A stretch of 64,000 nucleotides of DNA from Trebonia sp963843745 (lineage in GTDB: Bacteria; Actinomycetota; Actinomycetes; Streptosporangiales; Streptosporangiaceae): assembly GCA_963843745.1 (NCBI GenBank), contig CAWJLP010000005.1, positions 62,001-126,000 of the forward strand, given 5' to 3'. The notes below the pieces were generated by a model. It ran no database searches, was not told where the DNA came from, and saw nothing but the letters and a program-made list of their open reading frames with translations. Shown here one piece after another: positions 63,940 to 64,000 of the stretch; within the stretch, counting starts at the first letter, position 1, and each line of letters begins with the position of its first letter. A program made the position numbers and the translations under genes.

Positions 63940-64000
63940 AAGCGCTCCTCGCATCTGCCGAGGTATCAGTCTACTTACCGTTGTTAACTTCCGGGGAGAC

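Overview
The window is about 70% G+C chromosomal DNA from a high-GC actinomycete. Evidence: GTG/TTG starts and ATGA/GTGA stop-start overlaps are common; there is an actinobacterial rrn leader box; and the gene order resembles the Streptomyces core chromosome (rel–DUF349–cyclophilin–MBL–hisS–aspS–rarA–DUF948–alaS–ruvX–mltG–aroE; infC–rpmI–rplT–TrmH methylase–histidine kinase–pheST–arg genes; a BldG-like anti-anti-sigma factor). I cannot name the genus. I see no prophage, intact insertion sequence, CRISPR array or tRNA.

Layout. 1-10 kb: 3' part of map, a hotdog thioesterase, a HAD phosphatase, a lipoprotein glycosidase, a two-gene ABC exporter with a clean terminator, a cysteine-dioxygenase-like cupin behind a Cys-rich leader peptide, a HAD-IIA/TPR pair divergent from a DUF1015 gene, bldG and a metallo-beta-lactamase-fold gene. 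10-13 kb: a 1004-residue disordered/TPR/poly-acidic protein made of nested tandem repeats. 13.3-18.7 kb: one complete rRNA operon (16S-23S-5S, minus strand) with promoter and terminator. 18.9-27.6 kb: alkyladenine glycosylase and the arginine cluster argC-J-B-D-F-R-H, in which argR is split by a frameshift and argG is absent. 27.7-40 kb: small lipoprotein, GGDEF protein, pheST, PAS histidine kinase, TrmH-family methylase, rplT-rpmI-infC with a structured leader, and a MarR-controlled ABC-2 exporter. 40-46.6 kb: PadR regulator, membrane and secreted small proteins, the transglutaminase/alpha-E/ATP-grasp trio, a 760-bp repeat-rich gap and a PaiB-like gene. 46.6-64 kb: aroE-mltG-ruvX-alaS-two small proteins-rarA, aspS-hisS-MBL, cyclophilin, DUF349 and the bifunctional (p)ppGpp enzyme.

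Most genes are housekeeping: translation (alaS, aspS, hisS, pheST, infC, rplT, rpmI, rRNA), arginine synthesis and the stringent response. The unusual content is repeat-based and lies mainly in the gaps and low-complexity tails: two G-rich minisatellites next to arg and paiB genes, in-frame VNTR-like arrays in five genes, REP-like palindromes, a 17-mer repeated around 43.7-45.5 kb, and a dispersed AT-then-CCCGAACG motif, one copy of which appears to sit inside an argC insertion. The best leads are the RG/acidic-repeat gene directly behind the rrn terminator, the broken argR, and the Cys leader peptide in front of a cupin that has lost its N-terminal metal ligands.
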